DNA from: Pleurodeles waltl
Taxonomy: Eukaryota; Chordata; Amphibia; Caudata; Salamandridae
DNA: 64,000 bases
Assembly (NCBI RefSeq): GCF_031143425.1
Contig: NC_090450.1
Location: 222,033,442-222,097,441, forward strand
Direction: 5' to 3'
Translations under genes and position numbers: made by a program
Shown here: piece by piece, positions 39,129-50,772 of the stretch
How the letters are laid out: every line of letters starts with the position of its first letter
How positions within the stretch are numbered: the stretch's first letter is position 1
Notes under the pieces: generated by a model
Databases searched by the model: none
Seen by the model: the letters and a program-made list of their open reading frames with translations, nothing else
What the model was told of the DNA's origin: nothing

Positions 39129-39726
39129 TTAGACAGCTACATACAGGTCATACTAGATCTTTGTCAACATAATGTGAAGGGAGAATTGCACTAGATGATA
39201 ACATGTATCAAGGCAATATGATCACACACCTGAGACAATTGGATCAACACACAACATCGAACAAGTATTTTGTTCACTTCAGAATTTCCCCGACCCACTG
39301 TCCTAGGGACTTATATAACCCAAATATGTGACCAACATTACCTAGATCAATCTATGTCCACTTCATATGTCAGGACAGTAACAACTACATGCCAATGTCA
39401 CAACCCTGAAATGCCCACATGAGGATGGCTTGGTGAGGATCCCTGAATAAAGCACAATGCAAGGAGGTCAGGCATCAAAAACACATACAAATGACCATAA
39501 CCTTACATCAGAGTTCAGTAGATCCATGTGCATTTCCTTGAGTCTTAAACAAACAAAGAAGATAATGATGCTATTAGATTTTTTCTGTCTGAATTTGCAA
39601 TCACACCTAGGCTGTACAATGCATGGCGTGAGATCCCCTGTTCTTTGTGAAAAACATGCCCTACCCAACACATCTGGTCAACTACCATTTCACATAAAAT
39701 CACAGGACTCACATGTTATCACACAC
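39129..39726. other. H1 non-coding interior downstream of the transposase
   Basis: AT-rich DNA beyond the stop codon of the minus-strand transposase. The two frames here (39457-39831 plus and 39468-39671 minus) are not recognised; the first overlaps the transposase antisense and is probably a shadow. Confidence 0.4.
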
Positions 39727-40763
39727 TTACACTCTAGTAAAGTACTGATTGATGAGATCTACCTGCCAGCCTTCCCCTTCCTCCTCATCACTGTCATCCT
39801 CACTTGGCATTTCAGGATTCTCACCCAATAGCACTGCTATCTCTCCCTCATCTGCTATATATGGGATGTTCCTCCTCAGGGCAATGTTGTGGAGCATGCA
39901 GCAGGCCACAATGATCATACATACTTTTTGGAGTGAGTAGAGGAGGGCTCAACCAGTCTTGTCTATGCTCGTAATCTGGCTTTCAGGAGCCCAAAAGCGA
40001 GCTCCATGACATGCCGTGTTCTTCCATGGGCATCGTTGTAGCGGACTTCCCCTGGCGTAGTTGGGTTCCTTATGGGTGTCAACAAGCATGGACAGTTTGG
40101 GTATGCAGAGTCCTCTGAAATGGAATGGGACGTATGTGCAACAATTAGTCCCTCTCTTGTTGTTTCTTTTGCAGCACACATTTGATATAAACACACATGA
40201 CATTTGTGACTGACCAATCAGCCAGGCCCTCTCTGGGTACAGTCGTGACATCGGCTGTGGAATTGCGCTGCTCCGCATGATGAAGACATGGTGGACTGAA
40301 CCCTGAAAACGGGCATAGACCTGCGAAATGTAGAGGCCCACCAAACAAACTTGGATATTGATGGAATGGAAGTTCTTCCTGTTCTGATAGACTTGTTCAC
40401 TGCCATGCAGTGAAGCAAAGGCAACATGTGTAGAATCAATGCTTCCCACAACATGTGGGATGTGTGCCAAACCATAGAACTCAGAGTTCACATGGGCACA
40501 ATCCTTATGTTAAGGAAACCGGATATAGCTGTCCAGGTGTTTCAACATTGCTGAGAGTACATCCTTCAACACAAGACTGAACACAGGCTGGAACATCCCA
40601 GCAGACAGGGCCATTAGATTTTGGAAGGACACTGTGGCCAGGAAGTGCAACATTGCCATAACTTGTGCAATAGATGGTAAGCAATTTGGATGAAAAATAG
40701 CAGGCAGTAGATCTGGCTCCAACTAGTCAGACAGTATATCTGTATGATGTGTCTGTGTTCCAT
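39727..40763 (-). pseudogene. H1 HARBI1-type transposase (broken)
   Basis: The likely start is the Met of 'MEHRHII' at 40763, matching 'MEDRHII' in H2. An N-terminal helical part (40722-40510, 'AQVMAMLHFLATVSFQ') runs into an in-frame TAA. The same frame then gives 'HIPHVVGSIDSTHVAF', which carries the first catalytic Asp of the DDE_Tnp_4 nuclease fold, and '...RAWLIG'. After a probable short intron comes 'EDSAYPN' (second Asp), 'LLTPIRNP' and 'GRTRHVMELAFGLLKAR' (catalytic Glu region). After another frame break the 'MIIVACCMLHNIALR' block and an acidic tail end at 39727. All three catalytic positions survive, but the stop and frame breaks make it non-functional. It is convergent with gene 1 and divergent from gene 2. 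Confidence 0.85.
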
Positions 40764-41475
40764 AGCCTGAAGGTCTGGCAGTGGATGGTAGACAGAAGGA
40801 TGTCTGATACTTGCCCTCCCTGAGAACTTATGTAGGGCAAGAAATGAGTTTAGCCATCATCCAGTTCATATCTTGCAACATACCTAATGCATGTTATTGA
40901 CCTACTGTGACAAGGCATGCTATGATTTTATGACATTATGCTCAGTACACGTTACTACTGTCAATTACACAGAAGTAACATGTTTGATTTTTTTACATGA
41001 ACATGCTACTCGGAATGTGACATTAGTTCCCTAATTTAATATGAATGGGGGTGCCTGTGGATGAAATCAACCTGCAATATGTGCCTGGCAATGAACACCA
41101 TTGCTGTCAAAGTAGAAGTAGAAACATGACAGGACAAGACCGGCACTTGTGAAGCATTCGTTATTTGCTAAATACAACCGAAAATGCTCTTAAGATGGCA
41201 GGTAACCGACCTACTCCTCTGAACACAAGGAACGGCCTGCGTCCACCGGCAGAAGTCATCATGGCTGTAGGTGGTTGCGGCCGCAGCAGGCACAGCCATA
41301 GGCTAACATAGCCAGTGGCAGTCTTTGGACAATGGCTTTGTCCGCCGGATGTGACGGCCACGTACGTGGCTGACATAATCACCATGTTCTCGATAATACC
41401 TCACTTGATTCCTGACACTGCTGCCAGCAAGACCAACATGATCTGACCTGCTGTGTACCACCTCTGGGAGCAATC
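40764..41475. promoter_or_regulatory. H1 intergenic region between divergent genes
   Basis: This 0.7 kb separates the minus-strand transposase start from the plus-strand start of gene 2, so it must hold both promoters if the genes are transcribed. The part nearest gene 2 is GC- and CpG-richer (41160-41400). H2 has the same arrangement with about 0.5 kb. No TATA box stands out. Promoter function is inferred from layout only. Confidence 0.45.
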
Positions 41476-44400
41476 ATGCAATGTCCAACAGTTGATAGGG
41501 GCCCTGCCTTCTCCCCGGAGGAGCTAGAGAAGCTGGTAGAGGAGGTCCTACCCATGGATGAACAGCTCAGTAGTATACCAGAGGAGCAGGTAAGTGCCTC
41601 AAGTCCAATTTTTTCCCTGCACTTCAACATATACTCCCTTCTCACAGGCTAGATTGTGCCCATGTGTGCCAACATTTATAGTAAAGGCAATGGAGCTGCA
41701 ATATTTGTGGCTTAGGAAGCCACAGAGTTCTGTTGTATCCCATACTTTTTGAAATCTCTGTCAGAATGCCAGGACATATCCCACAAGATGTTAGTTGAAC
41801 AACCTTGTTAGTGGAGGGCCTGAGCCGGGTGGTGGTTTGGTCCGCAGAATGGGAACTGTTTGTAGTCTTGTCCATGCACTCAGTGACTGTTATGTGCCCC
41901 ACTTGGGCATTTTATGCTAAACAGATTGTTTTATGCAAGGTGTACTGACATGTACATGACTTTGCCATTTGGTATGTGATCTGGGGACATAATTTCCGGT
42001 CTTGTCTTTGTACATCCATGCAGAACAACGCCCATCATAAGCAAGGGATTTGGAGAGCCATTGTCAAGAATGTGCGGACACTGGGGGTCCACAGCCGACG
42101 GAGCGCCCACTGTCGCAAGAGGTGGGAGCACCTGAGATGCTGGGCCCAAAAGATCGTATAGGCCCAGCTGGGGCTTTCCTCCAACATGGGAGGGGTGCCC
42201 ATCGGGCAATGACCCCCCCTAAGGGCCCACATTCTGGCTGTGGCCTACTTGGAGATGGATGGGCATAAGAGGACAGCATAGCAACCAAAAGGGGGTGAGT
42301 ACACAGAGAATTTCTGCTTGTCCCATTGCCAAGTGATTGTGTGGGGGTACTGACTGCTCCCTCTGACAATTAGGGATGAGCCACGTGTCACTCAGTACTT
42401 GGGAGATTGTATTGACATGTCATGTGTATCTAACTGGTGTACCCTGCCTGCTGAACTTGGGACCTAATAAAAACCTTAGGGGATTTCACATACCACTTAC
42501 TCTGCAGGGTCCAAACATTGCTGTGTCCACTATTCATTCACATACTATTTGTTGTTGTAGTGGATGTTACTTGTGAGTCAATAATCACTTTCCCTGAATG
42601 TCACAGACAAAAGGTCATTGTATTATGGATCACTGTCCTCTGCCATGTGTCTGGGCATATTTGTATGTAGACATCTGACACCCTAAAGCAAGTTATCCTC
42701 AGTATAGGATGGAAACTGGTGCCTCACTGCAGTCAGTGCTGTGTTGGTGTCCATTATATATGTGACATGCCTTACCTGGATAATTGTTTGCAGTTGTAGC
42801 AAATTACTTTCCCTTTGTAAGTGGGGAATGTCCATTGACATGAATAATGTCCCATGACAGTTGTCAACATTCTTTGTGTACTTTTTTGCTTAGGCCTAAT
42901 TGAAATGATGGTATTATTTGTGTCACAATTTGTAGTTGAAGTGTTACCAGGTACATGTTTCTCTTTACTTATGCAGCATCTTCTCCAGTAAGTGAAGGAG
43001 ATGGGGCACAGCCGAGTAGGGAAGCATCTGGCCACAGGACCTCGGGTCAAAGATGCTACCAACACAGAAGGAACCAGTGGCCTGAAGAGCAAGAGGTGTG
43101 TAACAGGGAGACTGAATATTCTTCATCATCATTGGATCCATCCTCTAGTAGGCACTCCCTAGTAGTGGCAGACTCATCAGGGAACCCCTCCCTCAGTACC
43201 ATCCTTGTCCGCCACCCTCCGTTCCATCACCACCCTTCCTGTTGCTCCCCTCCCAGTTTGCCATGCCCACTCACCCAAGAGGGTGGGCTGTCCTTTGCCA
43301 CCAGCACCTCTGCCCCGGCCCCTGTTAGCCCTGCTGCCCTCAGTGAGGAGGCTACTGACCTCCTGAGAAGTATCTCTGTGGGTCACTCTGCCATTGCGAA
43401 TGCCATTCAGAGATTGGCAGGTCAACTCCAACAGACTAATGCATTCCTAGAAGGCATTTATGGTACAATGGCTGCCCTACAGAGAACTTTTCCGGCTTTG
43501 GCCTCCACACTAAAAGCAACCAGTCACCCCCCACCCTCCATCGCCTCTCCACCTCCCTCTTCCCAGTCCAAATCCTCCCTTTCCCAACCTACTCAAAGCC
43601 CACAAACATCCCCAGGCATCCACCTCAACAGACTAAGTTAGCACACACAAACAACATCCACCTGCAGACACAACAACAATCACCGCTTTCCCTGACACCC
43701 CCACCACTCTCAGCATTACCCACATGGCATCATGCCTACCCACATGCACCACCACAACAGTCACAGACACAGCCACCACACCCATCCTACCCACAGACAT
43801 CACTCCAGCAGACCCGCAGAAATCCACCTCAAAAATGATACCTGCGGACAACGCAGCTACTGACACACCTACATCCAGCATATCCACCATACCTGCAGTC
43901 ACTACTCCAACAGACAGTGCCATCCTCCACCACCTTCATCCCCAAGCCCAAGTCACATAAACACCCTCACTCATCCCCAACAAACACCCACCACACACAG
44001 CATGCCTTCCATAAGCATGCACCCAAGACATCCACAACTACATATCAGAAAAACACTCCGTCTACCTCCAAATCCTGCCCCCCTTCTGATGACCATCCAC
44101 ATGTGTCCAAAAAACTTTTCCTTTCGGAACTAGACCTTACCCCGGTCCTTCCCCTCCTTACCACACCCAAAAGGTCTGCATCCATCCCCAAGGCCATCCC
44201 TTCAACCTCCAAGGCCTCCCCTGCCCCACTGCAAAGACCCATATCACTCCCCCCAAGAAGAAGCCCACCCCTCCCAAAAAGGAGCCCCCCAAGCTCAAAA
44301 ATCAAACCTCCCTCTCAAATCCGAACCCTTCCGCACACCTGGATAATCGCTGAGGTGCCAGCCTACCTCCTTGATGCCCCTTACTATGGCGGTTACATGG

Positions 44401-44492
44401 CAGTCAGGAGTCAAGTAGGAGCACAAGCATGTGCCATGATTTTGACATTTATTGGACTGGCCAATGGCCTTTGTACAGAATTTATGCCATAA
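41476..44492 (+). pseudogene. H1 Myb/SANT-like gene 2 (broken)
   Basis: Exon 1 (41476-41589) is 38 codons long and contains 'AFSPEELEKLVEEVLP'; it ends at a cag|gtaagt donor. Exon 2 starts after 'catgcag' at 42024 and carries 'GIWRAIVKNVRTLGV' and 'HCRKRWEHLR', together a Myb/SANT helix-turn-helix of the kind annotated as tSNARE1/NAIF1-like in vertebrates. A TAG interrupts it at about 42160. Exon 3 starts near 42977 and is open to 43641, including 'SEEATDLLRSISVGHSAI' and 'LQQTNAFLEGI', a predicted helical association segment conserved in H2. A Pro/Ser/Thr/Lys-rich tail continues in shifted frames to 44492. The predicted role is a DNA-binding accessory protein of the transposon; there are at least one stop and two frame breaks. 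Confidence 0.75.
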
Positions 44493-46072
44493 TAGTAGTT
44501 GGCATTAAAGCCAAGGAGTTGATTTTGTTGACTATACCTTTGTGCTGTAATTCCTTTCCTAGGTTGATGTTGTTCCTGAGTGACTTTGGTTGTGTGCATT
44601 CAGGTGTGTGTTTTTGTGCCTGCTTGCTGCTCCATGTGCTGTTGTCTGCAGTATGTGAGTTTTTGTGCAGTGCTGTTGTACCCCAAGGGAAGGGTATATG
44701 TTGTGTGTTCGCTATGTATGTTCATATACAATGTTGGTTTAATTGCACTGTGCACTGTTTGGTATAGTAATTATTTCTTTTTGAGTTGTCTAATGTGGAC
44801 ATGTATGGTGGTGGAGTTGTCCACGTGATAAGGCTATTGTATAGATGTGATGAGTGCATTCTTCAGTTTTGTTTCTGCAGACCTCAAGTGTGTTCAGTTG
44901 TGCTAGGTTGCTTAGCATTTGGGTGTGCATGTGTCCATTTAGGTGTGTGTCACTTGCAGCTAGTTCATGTGGAGGTATCTCCCATGGTGTTGGAGTTGTA
45001 TGTGCCTTGCTGACTTGCCCTTCTCCATTGTGTGGCTATACATGAGAATTGGTTTGGTATTGATTGTCCCGGAGATCCATGTGGGGCCATTTCCTGTGCA
45101 CAGGTTGTTTGAGGGGCCTGTTCAACATGACATGTCTCCCAGTGCAGCCTCCTTCCACGTATGCTCCTAATGCTCTGATCCCAACTGTTCAGGCATTGTT
45201 GATATGGTGCACTTTGCCTATTTTATCTATTTTTGTCTCTGTCTATTGTGTATGTCATTGTGCTTCTATTGTGCTGTGATATGTGTGTTGTGTCTGCCCA
45301 TTACAGGGTTGTTTCATTGTGTTGTTTGTGCTGCATGCCATATCAATAGGTATGTGTGTTGTATGTGTGGACAGTCAATAGCCAGTGCTGGATATGAGTG
45401 CGTGAGCCATAATTGTATATATGTGGAGGTGTATTGCTGTGTGTGAAGATGTTGTGTATCCCTCGCTGTCCCTGTGCTGAGCTGTGTGACCATGTGTATT
45501 TGTGTAGTGTTGCCATGCAGTGTGAGTGTGCTGGCCAAAGTATGCGTATTGTGAGTGTGTATGCATCCGTGTTGCTGTGTGTCAGTGAATGTGTAGTGTG
45601 TAAAATGTGTAGCTGCTGCCCATGGCGTCCCTCCAATGTTCTGTTTTCTGGCGCTACATGCAGTTTTTAAGGGTTAATGATACAGGTAGGTGTGTGCACT
45701 TATGGTTGCTATCATCCACAGCGGCATTGATTTTTCTGCTGTCAGTGAGCATGAACAGTGGTATGACATTTTCAAACCGCTCAATGGCAGCTGCAGCCTT
45801 GTGTAGCTGCCACCAGGTGAGTGTCTCCCTTTATACGGTCCATTTCCACTTTTTGATATGTTGTGGTTGGACCGCCACAGTCACATTGGTGGTGTGCAAC
45901 CTCATAATGGGTCTAGTGGAAACACAGGCTCCACTGGCCTATTTATGCTTCCACTGCACTGTAGTGGTCTGTGTTCCCTGGTGGTGACGGCTGACCCCTG
46001 ATGGAATGACCACCAAACTCATAATATGGAGGTATGCTCTGCCAGACCATTGGCAGATTTGTAATTAGGCCC
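44493..46072. other. H1 TG-rich right-terminal region
   Basis: After the last coding segment the plus strand is strongly enriched in T and G (tgtgtgttgtatgtgtgg and similar). The overlapping frames on both strands here come from this simple composition and are not genes. The last 200 bases carry the subterminal 'accaccaaactcataat' and the inverted terminal repeat. Confidence 0.55.
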
Positions 46073-46377
46073 TTAGTCTGTAAATATGGGTACAAACCTT
46101 AATTGGGAGACAGTGTATGGCTCTACGGGCTGGGACATAGTCTTGCGTTATCAAGCCTCTCTCATAGGAAGATATAGCTGTACAAAACAAATACCTGGTA
46201 TTCCATTGTAATGAAGTAGTTCTTAGGCCTTCAGTGATGAACAGTAATCAACAGTATCAACCATACATTCAACAAGGATCCATTCACAAATTTGCATCCA
46301 AATGTCAATGTTCTGTCTTTATTCCTTTCTCTCAAAGAAGAAATAGATCTTTGACATTTGCTCAGTTTGGATACTAT
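46073..46377. other. linker between H1 and H2
   Basis: These 305 bases start with the right TTA duplication of H1 and end with the left TAT duplication of H2. They are the only DNA separating two 10-kb Harbinger elements. No gene seen. Confidence 0.6.
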
Positions 46378-46926
46378 GGCCCTCATTATAACATTGGCAG
46401 TAAGTGCCGCTTACCACCATGCTGACTGCCACCAAAATACCGCGACTGCGGAGGTATACCGCTACCCGTGTTATGACCCACACATTGAAATCCACACACA
46501 AGTCCGCCAGCCCAAAGGTCAGTGATAAACTGGCAGTAGCAAAACCCACCCTGTTACGCCAACAGAATTACACTAACAGCATTATGACCCACGAATCACC
46601 GCAGCGGACATTCAACTGCGGTAAACCATTGGCGGTACATACCGCTGCGCTAAAAATACACACACACTAACAAAGCAACACCACATTGGACATTCAAACT
46701 ACACACACCAGACACACATACACACACCACACCCACACACCACTATAAAAAACACACACACATTACCCACAACCCTTTATGAATAAAAACATTTACAACA
46801 GCGAGAGAGCCACACCAGGAGCACCCACAAAACCAGGGCCACAGGACACCATCACCCATACACCATCCACGCACCTCACAGCAAATACCCCAGCACATCA
46901 CCCCACACACCACACACACTACGCCC

Positions 46927-48456
46927 ATGGCACCACATAGACACCCCAGGTTCTCAGAGGAGGAGCTAAGGGTCATGGTTGAGGAGATTATTCGGGTAGA
47001 GCCACAGCTATTCGCATCACAGGTGCAGCAGATATCCATTGCAAGGAAGATGGAGCTATGGTGGAGAATCATGGACAGGGTCAATACCATGGGAGAGCAC
47101 CCCAGAACAAGGGATGACATCAGGAAGAAGTGGAATGACCCACGGGGGAAGGTGCATTCGTGGTTGCAAGACATCAGATAGCTGTACGGAGGACTGGCGG
47201 TGGACCCGCACCTCCTCCCCCACCACTAACAACATGGGAGGAGCAATCATGCATCCTGAGGGCCTGGCAGGAGTAGCAGGAAGACTGGACTATGGTATGT
47301 CAAATCTTTAATACTTTCACCCCCTATCCTGCACGCCATCAAATACCCCACCCTCACCCTCACTCCCATCACTCCACCACCTCCCATATACCCCACCATC
47401 ACAACCCGCCAATCCCAATACCAAGCCCTACATGCAACACCAATGCATGGGCACCCATCACAGGCCTGCATTGACAACCATCACCACTGCAGGCACACTA
47501 GAGACAATCACTTAGCCAACCAAATAACAACTCACACAAGGCAAAGCTACCATGGTAATAATAACCATAGAGGCCAACATACCCATGCACAAGATGTCTC
47601 GCGCAGAAACAATAACACTGCATTTACATCCCCACAGGACCCCTACACAATGTCACCAGAGGGGAGGCACCAGCAACATCCAGTCCCCACACAGAAGAGG
47701 TCCACAGTGATGACAGCAGCTCTGCACGCCTGGATCAGGATGACCAGCCTGGCCCATCAGGGACAGTCGGTTACCTAGGCACAGTCCCATCCCACCACAG
47801 AGCCTCCCCACTCAGGAAACATCACCACAGCACCCACTCAGCGGGCCCATACATCTGTCCCCACAACACTTCAATCAGCAGTGTGTCCACCACTACAGGG
47901 ACCTCAGGCAACCCAGCAAACACAGGACAATCAGGGACCTAAGGTCAGTGGCAGTGGGCCCACGGTTCCGGGGACAGAGGCACAGGACAACAGGGAAGCC
48001 GGGAGGACTGCTGTGCAACAGGGGTAGGACAGGCCCAGGGAACCGACTCTCCACGAGGCACTCACCAACATCCTGAAAGCATACCAATATTCACAGGAGA
48101 CCATGGGCCAAAAACTGGCCAAGTTGCAGAAGACCCAGCGTCTGCAGGAGGGACAGTACCTGGGGATCAGGGAGGACCTGAGGGTAATCAAGACCACCCT
48201 GGTCACCATTGCAGGGGTGCTCACAGACATGGTGAACACCATGAGGGAGGCAGTGGCACACCAATGGGCCTCTGACACTAGCCATACTGAAGAACAGCCT
48301 TCCACCTCCGCTGACGCTAGTGGACAGGAGGCCCCGCCACAGGAACAACAGGCCACCAGCACCTCACCCCCTTCAGAAGGAGAACCAACCCACAAACTGT
48401 CCCTGCGATCCAGGCAGAAGCCAGAGAACATTGCCAAGGCCCCCTCCAGGAAATAA
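46927..48456 (+). pseudogene. H2 Myb/SANT-like gene 1 (likely broken)
   Basis: Exon 1 (46927-47181) begins MAPHRHPRFSEEELRVM and carries 'EEIIRVEPQLFASQVQQ', 'ARKMELWWRIMDRVN' and 'RTRDDIRKKWNDPRGKVHS', an almost complete trihelix/SANT domain of about 75 residues. Later coding parts include an acidic Ser/Pro-rich stretch near 47640-47780. The C-terminal part at 48103-48456 starts MGQKLAKLQKTQRLQE and contains a helical 'LGIREDLRVIKTTLVTIAGVLTDMV' segment that could pair as a coiled coil; it finishes with a basic RSRQKPENIAK tail. A TAG near 48026 and apparent frame changes between 47780 and 48060 suggest it is no longer intact, but unannotated introns could explain part of this. Same family as H1 gene 1. 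Confidence 0.7.
47182..47635. other. H2 gene 1 probable intron
   Basis: A CA-rich, low-complexity stretch (for example cccaccctcaccctcactcc at 47350) lies between the SANT exon and the next coding-like segment, which begins after 'acatccccacag' near 47637. No independent gene seen. Confidence 0.45.
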
Positions 48457-48913
48457 GACTTTCCTGATTGTCACCCTTGTGTCCCACTCTGTCACCCTGT
48501 CTACTTTGAACTGCCATTGCTCCACTTCCCATGCCCCATTGGACAATGCACCTGTGATATCAATAGACTGGACTCCATCCTGGACTTTCCTTCACCATGA
48601 CCCAAGCCCATGGCACATCCCCATTTACTTCTCAGCACTGAAATAAACACCCTTGCAAAAAGAAAAGTATGGAGTATGTCAAATGATTTAAGGATGTAGT
48701 TGTTTAACAATCTGTAGACGATACACATAGACTTTACAGTTATGTATACATAGGTATGACCTGTAATGTGCTGCAGTAAATACACCAGGAGCCACAGGAG
48801 GGCAAATATATCTGCAAATAGACATGTTAATGGGTGCAATACGTGGCCATTGTAGTGGGAACAGCAGCCAGCCAGAGAAAATTCACTTCACAAAACAGCA
48901 ATGGAAGGTGAGG
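48457..48913. other. H2 region between convergent 3' ends
   Basis: About 0.45 kb lies between the stop of gene 1 and the stop of the opposing transposase. An AATAAA at 48641-48646 on the plus strand could serve gene 1 polyadenylation. Confidence 0.45.
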
Positions 48914-49781
48914 TTACAGTGTCTTACCTGTGTGTCTCTGGAAGTACTGTTGTATGATAGTTGCTCTGTTGTCCACATCCTCTTCCTCAGCCTCCTCTTT
49001 GTCACTGTCCACAGGCTTCACCGCTGCCACACGACCATTTCCAGCCTCATCCTCCTTCAGAAAAGGCACCTGGTATCTCAAGTTTCGGTTGTGCAACATG
49101 CAACATGCAACGATGATCTGGCAGGTGTTCTTCGGTGAGTAGCACAGGGATCCACCTGTCAGATGGAGGCACCTGAACCTGGCCTTCAGGAGGCCAAAGG
49201 TGCGCTCAATAATCCTCCTTGTTCTCCCAAGTGCCTCATTATAACGTTCCTCTGCCCTTGTCCTTGCATTACTCACTAGGGCAGTAGCTATGAGAGATTG
49301 GGGTAACCAGAGTCCCCTGCAAATATCAAAGGATACCTGTTAGCCAGACACTCGCCCTTAGGGCCAACCCCACACCCATATACCAACATACACTGGGTGG
49401 GGACCATGGGCTTACCTATTAGCCAGACCCGGTGCCTCTGGAGTTGAGCCACAACATATGGGATGCTGCTATTCCTCAGGATATAGGTATCATGCACAGA
49501 TTCAGGATACTTTGCATTCACATGGGAGATGTACTGGTCCACCAGGCACACTATCTGCACATTCATAGAGTGAAAGCTGTTCATTTCTCTGGAGGGGGAC
49601 AAAGGCAATATGTGTACCATCAATGGCACCAATGATAACACACAAAAAAAGGGAGCACACTGCCTCACACTCCAGCATAAAATAGCCCCAATGCATCATG
49701 GTAAATGCAGTCATTTGATTTAAAAATAGAGAAACTTTTCAAAAAAGTCTTTCACCTTAAGTAGGTGCAGCAAGTGCTGTG

Positions 49782-49825
49782 TCTCTGGACACGTGTTTCT
49801 GGCTTTCGGCCGTCATCAGCAGAGA
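49782..49825 (-). ncRNA. hammerhead ribozyme motif, array unit 1
   Basis: On the minus strand the order is stem I strand TCTCTG, core CTGATGA, stem II GGC-CGAAA-GCC, core GAAA, a short stem III (AC..GT), the cleavage triplet GTC, then CAGAGA, which pairs perfectly with the first strand. This is the type I hammerhead layout. The predicted cleavage falls between 49788 and 49787. The pair closing stem II at the core would be C opposite A rather than the usual G-C, so activity may be weak. Confidence 0.75.
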
Positions 49826-50097
49826 GAAAATATATCTGAAGGGGTTGCTTGAAATGCCGCCGAACGTCTTCACAAGTTTTTGTACCACTCAGTAGGCGAA
49901 CAGGTGCCTCACCAGAGCTCGTCAGCTCGTAGGCTCACGGGAGCCGTCAATTAAACACACAAAAAATGGGAGCACACTGCCTCACACTCCAGCATAAAAT
50001 AGCCCCAATGCATCATGGTAAATGCAGTCATTTGATTTAAAAATAGAGAAACTTTTCAAAAAGTCTTTCACCTTAAGTAGGTGCAGCAAGTGCCGTA

Positions 50098-50142
50098 TCT
50101 CTGGACACGTGTTTCTGGCTTTCGGCATGTCATCAGCAGAGA
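50098..50142 (-). ncRNA. hammerhead ribozyme motif, array unit 2 (altered stem II)
   Basis: Same core (CTGATGA, GAAAC, GTC) and the same 6-bp stem I as unit 1. The stem II region reads CATGCCGAAAGCCA, one base longer, with GGC changed, so the helix is weakened. Confidence 0.65.
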
Positions 50143-50414
50143 GAAAATATATCTGAAGGGGTTGCTTGAAATGCCGCCGAACGTCTTCACAGGTTTTTGT
50201 ACCACTCAGTAGGCGAACAAGTGCCTCACCAGAGCTCGTCAGCTCGTAGGCTCACGGGAGCCGTCAATTAAACACAGAAAAAAAGGGATAACACTGCCTC
50301 ACACTCCAGCATAAAATAGCCCCAATGCATCATGGTAAATGCAGTCATTTGATTTAAAAATAGAGAAACTTTTTAAAAAGTCTTTCACCTTAAGTAGGTG
50401 CAGCAAGTGCTGTA

Positions 50415-50458
50415 TCTCTGGACACGTGTTTCTGGCTTTCGGCCGTCATCAGCAGAGA
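50415..50458 (-). ncRNA. hammerhead ribozyme motif, array unit 3
   Basis: Identical in core and stems to the unit 1 motif, including GGC-CGAAA-GCC in stem II, the GTC triplet and the TCTCTG/CAGAGA stem I. Confidence 0.75.
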
Positions 50459-50728
50459 GAAAATATCTGAAGGGGTTGCTTGAAATGCCGCCGAAGGTCT
50501 TCACAGGTTTTTGTACCACTCAAGAGGCGAACAGGTGCCTCACCAGAGCTCGTCAGCTCGTACGCTCACGGGAGCCATCAATTAAACACACAAACAAAGG
50601 AAGCACACTGCCTCACACTCCAGCATAAAATAGCCCGAATGCATCATGGTAAATGCAGTCATTTGATTTAAAAATAGAGAAACTTTTCAAAAAGTATTTC
50701 ACCGTAAGTAGGTGCAGCAAGTGCCGTA

Positions 50729-50772
50729 TCTCTGGAAACGTGTTTCTGGCTTTCGGCCGTCATCAGCAGAGA
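50729..50772 (-). ncRNA. hammerhead ribozyme motif, array unit 4 (altered stem III)
   Basis: Core CTGATGA and stem I are kept, but the triplet region reads GTTTC instead of GTGTC. The change falls in the short stem III next to the cleavage site and removes one of its two pairs. Confidence 0.65.

Larger units (their letters stand above)
35425..46072 (+). mobile_element. PIF/Harbinger element H1, about 10.6 kb
   Basis: The left end gggcttgattatgagt and the right end (complemented) gggcctaattacaaat are inverted repeats, and TTA abuts both sides (35422-35424 and 46073-46075), matching the TWA duplication of PIF/Harbinger. Inside, in order, are a Myb/SANT gene (plus), a HARBI1-type transposase (minus) and a second Myb/SANT gene (plus). 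A miniature element is nested between the first two. All three genes are broken by stops or frameshifts, so this copy cannot move by itself. Its length is large for a Harbinger element. Confidence 0.88.

Noticed and set aside
43633..43923. 96-codon Val/Gly-rich minus-strand frame
   Set aside because: Antisense to the Thr/Pro-rich tail of the H1 gene 2 remnant.
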